From the NCBI GenBank assembly GCA_905197905.1, contig CAJKAP010000019.1, forward strand, positions 1-19,381: DNA of 19,381 nt, given 5' to 3'. Of the stretch, positions 15,033-19,381 are shown one piece after another (position 1 is the stretch's first letter; each line of letters begins with the position of its first letter). The position numbers and the translations under genes were made by a program. Under the pieces are notes generated by a model. The model saw only the letters and a list, made by a program, of their open reading frames with translations, was not told where the DNA came from and ran no database searches. Source of the stretch: an uncultured Sutterella sp. (GTDB lineage: Bacteria > Pseudomonadota > Gammaproteobacteria > Burkholderiales > Burkholderiaceae_F).

Positions 15033-16466
15033 ATGTGTACCTCTGTGATCGTCGGCCAAAACGCCTCCGCGGACGGCTCTCTTCTTTTTGCACGTAGCGC
15101 TGATAGCTCTGCGTTGAAAGCTCAGCACTTTGTGATTCATCCCGCCTGCGATTGGCCCGAAGGGTCGATTTATCGCACACAAGATTTCGGTGGAGCCAAT
15201 AATTTCTCCTACCCCTTGCCTGCTCACACCTTGCGCTATAGCACGGCTCCTAACTGGAAGACGCAGCTCCATGGTGCAGTGGGCTTTAACGAAATGGGCT
15301 TGGGCGTCTCTGGCACGGAAAGTATTTTTGCGCGTGATGATGCGCTCGAAAAGGATCCCTACAACGTGGAAACGGGGATTACCGAAGACGATATTCCTGA
15401 TGTGCTCTTAGCGCGTTGCGTGAGCGCTCGCGAAGCCGTCGAACTCCTTGGCAACATTATTGAAACCCAGGGCGCTGCTGAAGGCTTTGGCGTGGGTATC
15501 GTGGATGCGAAGGAATCTTGGTACCTTGAAACCGGCACGGGTCACCAGTGGATTGCTCAGCGCACGCCGCTTGACCAATATATGGCCACGGGTAACCAGG
15601 GGCGCTTGCGTAGCTACAACCCCGATAACGAAGACCAGTTGGGTTCGCCCACGGTGATCGATTGGGCTCGTGAAAACGGCTTCTACAATCCGGAAACGGA
15701 TGGCGAATTTGACTTCGCTCGTGCTTACACGCGTAACGATGAACGCGATCGCGTCTACAACGACCCGCGCGTTTGGATCATGCAAAAGCGCTTTAATCCT
15801 GAAATCATTCAGGATCCGCATGATGGTCGTAATTTCCCCGTCTATTTGAAGCCCAAGAAGCCCATTTCGGTGGCTGACTTGCGCGCCACGATGCGTGACC
15901 ACTTCAATGGTAGCGAACACGACCCCTACACCAACGGTAAGGGTGGTGAAGAAGAATGGCGTCCTGTGAGCGTTTTCCGTACCTACGAAGCGCATGTGAT
16001 GCAGGTTCGTCCTAACCTTCCCACGGAAATCGCCTGCGTGATTCACCTCTGCTGGGGAATGTCTGATTTGTCCGTCTTCGTGCCCTTCTATCAAGGTCTT
16101 GAAGAAGTGCCTGAACACTATGGTTGCGGCACGGATCAGGCTGACCATGAATCCGTTTACTGGAAGTTCCGCAAGGTGCAGACCTTGGCGATGACGGATT
16201 ACGTCAACCTCGCCCCGGTCGTGAAGAGCGCCTACGAAGCCTTTGAAGCGGAAATTGACCAGCGTATGGTCTCCTTTGAAAAGGCCTACTTGGCTGCTTA
16301 CGAAGTCGATCCTGCTGGCGCACATGAGCTCCTCCAGCTCTTTAACTTGCAGGTGCTCGCTGAAGCCGAAGACTTGGCGGAATCGCTCCTCGATCGACTC
16401 TTCACGTTGCGTACGGAATCGATCCAGGCCGCGAATTTCTTCGCGAATCGCTCGAAGAAGGACTAA
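15033..16466 (+). CDS. C69-family dipeptidase (N-terminal nucleophile hydrolase)
   Basis: A 477-residue protein with the MCTSVIVGQNASADGS start of peptidase family C69. The Cys at position 2 becomes the N-terminal nucleophile after Met removal. Other family features are GAVGFNEMGLGVSGTES, GFGVGIVDAKESWYLETGTGHQW and MATGNQGRLRSY. C69 dipeptidases release amino acids from dipeptides. No signal peptide is present, so the enzyme is probably cytoplasmic. The length fits the family. AAGGA lies nine bases before the ATG. It stands alone between its own leader and a strong terminator. Diverging from an amino acid importer, it may share a nutritional role, but no common control is shown. Confidence 0.92.
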   Translation: MCTSVIVGQNASADGSLLFARSADSSALKAQHFVIHPACDWPEGSIYRTQDFGGANNFSYPLPAHTLRYSTAPNWKTQLHGAVGFNEMGLGVSGTESIFARDDALEKDPYNVETGITEDDIPDVLLARCVSAREAVELLGNIIETQGAAEGFGVGIVDAKESWYLETGTGHQWIAQRTPLDQYMATGNQGRLRSYNPDNEDQLGSPTVIDWARENGFYNPETDGEFDFARAYTRNDERDRVYNDPRVWIMQKRFNPEIIQDPHDGRNFPVYLKPKKPISVADLRATMRDHFNGSEHDPYTNGKGGEEEWRPVSVFRTYEAHVMQVRPNLPTEIACVIHLCWGMSDLSVFVPFYQGLEEVPEHYGCGTDQADHESVYWKFRKVQTLAMTDYVNLAPVVKSAYEAFEAEIDQRMVSFEKAYLAAYEVDPAGAHELLQLFNLQVLAEAEDLAESLLDRLFTLRTESIQAANFFANRSKKD

Positions 16467-16496
16467 CGGCTAAAGACTCAAATCTGAGTTAAAAGC

Positions 16497-16535
16497 GCCC
16501 CAAAGCCCGTTAAATCGCGGTTTTGGGGCTTTTTT
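16497..16535 (+). terminator. Rho-independent terminator of the dipeptidase gene
   Basis: GCCCCAAA (16497-16504) pairs with TTTGGGGC (16522-16529), followed directly by six T residues. It lies about 30 bases past the stop codon. Confidence 0.88.
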
Positions 16536-16539
16536 CTGC

Positions 16540-17539
16540 CTACAGAAAAAAGCCTTTTATTTTTTCGGGATTTTTGAGTGTTTTCGGGTGAAAAATCGCG
16601 AAAACTTTTCCCTTCACTCAATCCCTACTCCCGCCTAGCAGAGAAGCTGAAAAGAGAAATTTCAATCGAGTAACGCACCGATATCGACCTCGAGCTACTC
16701 GACTGGAGAGAGAAGAAAAAATCGCTCTCAAAGAATACTTTCTTTTTCTCCAGTGGAAGATATCAAGTACGGTGGATTTTTGAGTTGAGTGAGATTCCTA
16801 AACGGAAAAATCCTCCTTTTTTCACCCCCTCTTTGGGCCCCTTTTTTCCGACTTTCTCCTCCTCAAAAATCGTCCCTCCACTTTCCGAAAATTTCTGTAG
16901 AATGGATCTTCTCAATTTGAGAAACAAAAAAAGTTGAACGCTTTTTCTTTGACGATGATGTTTCATCATCGAAAAAATGAAGCTGAAAATTGTCGAAAAT
17001 TTTCCCTTTTCTCCTCAAAAATTTTGATTCCCTTTCGGGAACTATCTAGAGGAATTTATTTTTCGTTTGAAGAAAAAATTTCGAAAGAAAAAAGTTCACT
17101 TTTTGAAAAAAGATTTTTTTATTTTTGATTCACCAACGAACAAAAATGGAAAAATCACTTTCTCACTTTTCTCTCTTAGAAGTAAGAAAAATGAAAAAAT
17201 TTCTTCTTCTTTTTTCGAGTCCACTTGATCGAAATTGGTATTTTTCTTTTTCGCAAGTTGAGTCATGAGAAAGTCAAAACTTCTCACCAGGGTTGAGCAG
17301 CTTTCTGAAAACGAGGCGCGCTTTTTCGATAGGGTAGAGGAGGGTTTTGAGAAAAAAGTGAGATTTTGATCTTCAAAAAAGAATTTTTATATACATTAAC
17401 TTATCTTATAGTGTGAATAATTCAGATATGTTCACAGTATAGTTGTAGTTAAAGAAATAAAAAAATCTTCTCAAAACCCCTCAAAAACGGCACTTTTACC
17501 CCCTTAAACCCCCAAAAAGCTCAGTTGCAGCAAGGATAG
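16540..17539. other. Long A/T-rich intergenic region without a credible gene
   Basis: About 1 kb rich in A and T runs, quite unlike the coding sequence around it. The open frames here are short and of low complexity, so no gene is called. Visible structures are TCGAGTA/TACTCGA (16666-16672 with 16696-16702), ACTGGAGA/TCTCCAGT (16702-16709 with 16747-16754), a direct repeat GGATTTTTGAGT (16568-16579 and 16774-16785), a dyad TTCTCAA-T-TTGAGAA near 16910 and a perfect hairpin CGATGATG-TTT-CATCATCG (16953-16971). The right part (17366-17441) holds a possible promoter and half-operators of the next operon. A small RNA or acquired-island boundary is possible; nothing is proven. Confidence 0.5.
17412..17441 (+). 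repeat. Upstream half-operators of the hipBA-like operon
   Basis: TGTGAA (17412-17417) and TTCACA (17431-17436) are inverted copies of the operator half-site. The 11 bases TTCACAGTATA at 17431-17441 recur exactly at 17556-17566 in the main operator. A candidate promoter (TTGATC 17366-17371, TATACA 17390-17395, spacing 18) lies just upstream. Confidence 0.5.
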
Positions 17540-17604
17540 TAGACATTTTCAATATTTCACAGTATAATGTGAATTATGAATACTACTTCACACTTTAAGG
17601 TGAG
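17540..17604 (+). promoter_or_regulatory. Promoter and paired operators of the hipBA-like operon
   Basis: TAGACA (17540-17545) and a perfect TATAAT (17563-17568) are separated by 17 bases, a near-consensus promoter. Operator 1 is TTCAC-N8-GTGAA (17556-17573) and contains the -10. Operator 2 is TTCAC-N8-GTGAG (17587-17604) and ends just before the start codon. Their centres are 31 bases apart, about three helical turns, as for cooperative binding of two antitoxin dimers. Repression by the HTH protein encoded next is the likely reading. Confidence 0.75.
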
Positions 17605-17606
17605 TT

Positions 17607-17924
17607 ATGCGTCAATCTTTTGCAGTTGAAGAAGCCGTCATCGCCCTTGGGGCCAACCTCAAGGCAGCCCGACTTCGCCGTCGTCTCCCCCAGTCCGTCA
17701 TCGCTGAACGTTCTGGAATTTCGGTTAACACTCTCTCTAAATTAGAGAATGGAGATTGCGGTGTGACGATCGGTAATGTCGCTGGTGTGTTAAACGCATT
17801 AGGCTTACTTCCCCTACTTCAAGATCTCACTTCTGGTGAACAAGATCGTGTTGGGATGAGATTAGATGAAAGACATTTGCCAAAACGAATTCGTCGAAAG
17901 AAAACGGAAGGAGAAGAAAATTGA
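17607..17924 (+). CDS. HipB-like helix-turn-helix antitoxin/repressor
   Basis: A 105-residue protein with an XRE/Cro-type helix-turn-helix: LGANLKAARLRRRLPQSVIA then ERSGISVNTLSKLENGDCG (about residues 14-52), with the LSKLENG end of the recognition region typical of HipB. The C-terminal tail is basic (PKRIRRKKTEGEEN) and perhaps disordered. AAGG lies six bases before the ATG. The stop overlaps the start of the next gene. It most likely binds the two TTCAC-N8-GTGAR operators upstream and represses its own operon together with the HipA-like partner, as known hipBA systems do. Confidence 0.85.
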   Translation: MRQSFAVEEAVIALGANLKAARLRRRLPQSVIAERSGISVNTLSKLENGDCGVTIGNVAGVLNALGLLPLLQDLTSGEQDRVGMRLDERHLPKRIRRKKTEGEEN

Positions 17925-19258
17925 GCAACATGACTTCAATTCGTTATGAGGTCAGAGCAGGTTGGCTTGATGATTCACCCTTGATTGGATGGCTCACTTA
18001 CCCTCGTGAAAATGCTCCCGAGGATGAGGAAAAAGATAGTTCCCGATTGGGTTCAAAAAATTTAGTCGTCCGATCCCCCTCTTCGACCTTGATGTCGACA
18101 CCGACTTTTGAATACAGTTTGGCGTGGCTCGAAAATGGGTTTTCGTTGGGTGCGGACCTCCCTCTTATTTCAGGGAGACAAAATCCCCTTCCTGGGATGA
18201 GAACCTTCGGTTTTATAAAAGATCGCCAACCGAGCTCAGAGGCAGAAAACCTCCTCTCACCCCTACCCGGTGAAAAGCTCCCTGCGGGGTATGTACCAGG
18301 AGCCAATAAATCTGAATTAGGTGCCATTACGATGCCTTCTTCAGCGATTGCGTACGGTGGGCTTCTTTTATATGAAGAGAATGCCCCTCTTGCCGCAAAT
18401 CAGCCTGTTGTGGCCTTAAAAGAGCTCCCTGAGTTGATTTATGCCTTCCACGCCTATGAGCGTGGTAAGAGTGCTGCGGAAGAAACTGCCCTATTGCGTG
18501 CGGCCTCTTTAGTCGCTGATGAGCGCTTAGTTTTTGGCGTCCTATCCAATCGTCGCCCTATTACGCTCGTTTTCCCAAGCGTGCACGATGGGTATGATGT
18601 GCCCTTCTGGCGCGCTTTTGGGCTCAAGATGGCACGTTTAGCGGGGATTGAAACGGTGGATTGGAAGCTGGAAAACCGCCTTGGTGAATCGATTCTTCAG
18701 GTTGATCGCTTTGACCGTGAGCTCCCTTTGGCTGAAAACACCGTCAAAGGCGTCTATAAAGCACCTCGTCTTCTCGCAGCGGCGAGCGCAAGTACGCTTA
18801 CGATGCGCATGAATCCCCGCACAGATCGTCCTCAGCCCATGAGCTACTTAGCGATGGCAGATATCCTTAACCGTGAGGGAGCCTCGCCTGGTGAAGATCT
18901 TCCACGGCTCTGGGATCGTTTGGTCTATACGCTACTCACTAACCGAGGAGCAGACCGCCCTGAGCGCTGGCAATTTATTCGCACAGAGAGAGGTTGGCGC
19001 CCTGCCCCTGCTCACCTTCTTGAATGGACACCAGTGGGCTTTGGTGGACGTCATAGAGGAATTACGCTTGATGGTCGCCGTCAACTCGTTGAAGCAGATG
19101 ATGCGGTCTCTGTGGCAGCCTACTTTGGACTTCGTCCTGCAGACGCGAAAATGCGTTTAATGAGCATTCGCCGTACGCTTCATGATTGGGAAGCGATGGC
19201 GCTTGAAGATGGCGCTAATCCTTCGGATATTGGCCTTATGGCAAGTCTTTTTGACTAA
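17921..19258 (+). CDS. HipA-family protein with degenerate kinase motifs (apparent pseudokinase)
   Basis: A 445-residue protein read from TTG at 17921, which has AGGAG seven bases upstream and overlaps the previous stop (TTGA); the ATG at 17930 is too far from that site. The HipA scaffold is recognisable: the N-terminal FEYSLAWLENGFSLGADLPL (63-82) and RTFGFIKDRQP; the central LVFPSVHDGYDVPFW (216-230), KMARLAGI and VDRFDRE (261-267); and the C-terminal DLPRLWDRLVYTLLTN and WRPAPAH. But the phosphate loop (usually GGARPKA) reads ADERLVF, the Lys of KFPS is Val217, the catalytic NxDDHxxN reads NRGADRPERW (341-350) and the metal-binding Asp of PAFDxxP is lost (PAHLLEW). By family knowledge it should not phosphorylate substrates. 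It may act as a corepressor, decoy or novel effector. Confidence 0.8.
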   Translation: MSNMTSIRYEVRAGWLDDSPLIGWLTYPRENAPEDEEKDSSRLGSKNLVVRSPSSTLMSTPTFEYSLAWLENGFSLGADLPLISGRQNPLPGMRTFGFIKDRQPSSEAENLLSPLPGEKLPAGYVPGANKSELGAITMPSSAIAYGGLLLYEENAPLAANQPVVALKELPELIYAFHAYERGKSAAEETALLRAASLVADERLVFGVLSNRRPITLVFPSVHDGYDVPFWRAFGLKMARLAGIETVDWKLENRLGESILQVDRFDRELPLAENTVKGVYKAPRLLAAASASTLTMRMNPRTDRPQPMSYLAMADILNREGASPGEDLPRLWDRLVYTLLTNRGADRPERWQFIRTERGWRPAPAHLLEWTPVGFGGRHRGITLDGRRQLVEADDAVSVAAYFGLRPADAKMRLMSIRRTLHDWEAMALEDGANPSDIGLMASLFD

Positions 19259-19265
19259 GAAAACG

Positions 19266-19302
19266 GGCGATGCACGGCATAAAAGGCATCGCCTTATTTT
19301 TT
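19266..19302 (+). terminator. Terminator after the HipA-like gene
   Basis: GGCGATGC (19266-19273) pairs with GCATCGCC (19286-19293), followed by TTATTTTTT. It lies between the HipA-like gene and a convergent gene at the window edge; on the minus strand the tract is CGTTTTC, so it may serve both. Confidence 0.8.
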
Positions 19303-19318
19303 AGCGGACTAAACGCGG

Positions 19319-19381
19319 TTATTCAACTTTCGCAGGCTCGTCCGTCTTCGGCTTCGCTTGCGCTTCCTCGACTTCGCTCAC
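19319..19381 (-). CDS. C-terminal end of an unidentified protein (partial)
   Basis: The minus strand is open from the window edge to a TAA at 19319-19321 and reads SEVEEAQAKPKTDEPAKVE at its end. The Glu/Lys/Ala/Pro-rich composition is typical of a flexible charged tail. The convergent position opposite a terminator supports a real gene, but the family cannot be told from 20 residues. Confidence 0.5.
   Translation of the reverse strand: MSEVEEAQAKPKTDEPAKVE

Noticed and set aside
15408..16325. A 305-codon open frame on the minus strand
   Set aside because: It is antisense to the C69 dipeptidase, whose motifs are clear; no family is recognisable in the antisense product.
16953..16971. Perfect CGATGATG/CATCATCG hairpin as a terminator
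   Set aside because: It is followed by A residues on the plus strand and by TCAAAG on the minus strand, so it lacks a U tract in either direction.
1..19381. CRISPR arrays, tRNA or rRNA genes
   Set aside because: No regularly spaced repeats and no tRNA- or rRNA-like sequence were recognised by eye on either strand.

Overview
The window looks like a chromosomal segment of a Gram-negative betaproteobacterium, probably a gut Sutterellaceae-type Burkholderiales. This is an inference. It rests on a 16-strand porin of the Burkholderiales type, a periplasmic FMN/FAD flavoprotein reductase with a LysR-type regulator beside it, a polar amino acid ABC operon and a C69 dipeptidase. No rRNA, tRNA or CRISPR array was seen.

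Layout. (1) 1-5640 is a respiratory/regulatory block. An intact LysR regulator (56-949, +) faces a porin (1075-2268, -) and a secreted flavoprotein reductase (2471-4351, -). Divergent from the reductase is a close paralogue of the first LysR gene, broken by a single-base frameshift (4689-5575, +). (2) 5650-7971 (-) holds a MoeB/ThiF-like adenylyltransferase without its zinc cysteines, an aldo/keto reductase and a small TIGR04076-type protein; the last two look like an operon. (3) 8019-9606 is a complete tnpB-only IS200/IS605-type element with end hairpins, an intact RuvC nuclease and a probable omega RNA. Its right end lies exactly on the stop codon of the next gene. (4) 9603-11063 (-) is an NhaC-family transporter. 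Upstream is a 25-codon leader peptide with three consecutive Trp codons, followed by an antiterminator/terminator pair, which is a classical tryptophan attenuator. (5) 11363-14679 (-) holds a DNA alkylation repair protein and a three-gene amino acid ABC transporter (binding protein, permease, ATPase). (6) 15033-16466 (+) is a C69 dipeptidase with a strong terminator. (7) 16540-17540 is a long A/T-rich stretch with no credible gene. (8) 17540-19258 (+) is a hipBA-like operon with paired operators and a TTG start for the second gene. Its HipA-like protein keeps the family scaffold, but every catalytic motif is replaced. (9) At the right edge is the C-terminal tail of a gene on the minus strand.

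How the parts fit. Several genes point to scavenging of amino acids and peptides (ABC importer, dipeptidase, Trp-controlled transporter) and to anaerobic use of an organic electron acceptor (flavoprotein reductase, porin, LysR pair). The most unusual items are the Trp attenuator in front of an NhaC-family gene, which suggests a tryptophan transporter rather than a plain Na+/H+ antiporter; the HipA-family apparent pseudokinase with its operator array; and the TnpB element whose target site overlaps a stop codon, so that insertion left the protein unchanged.
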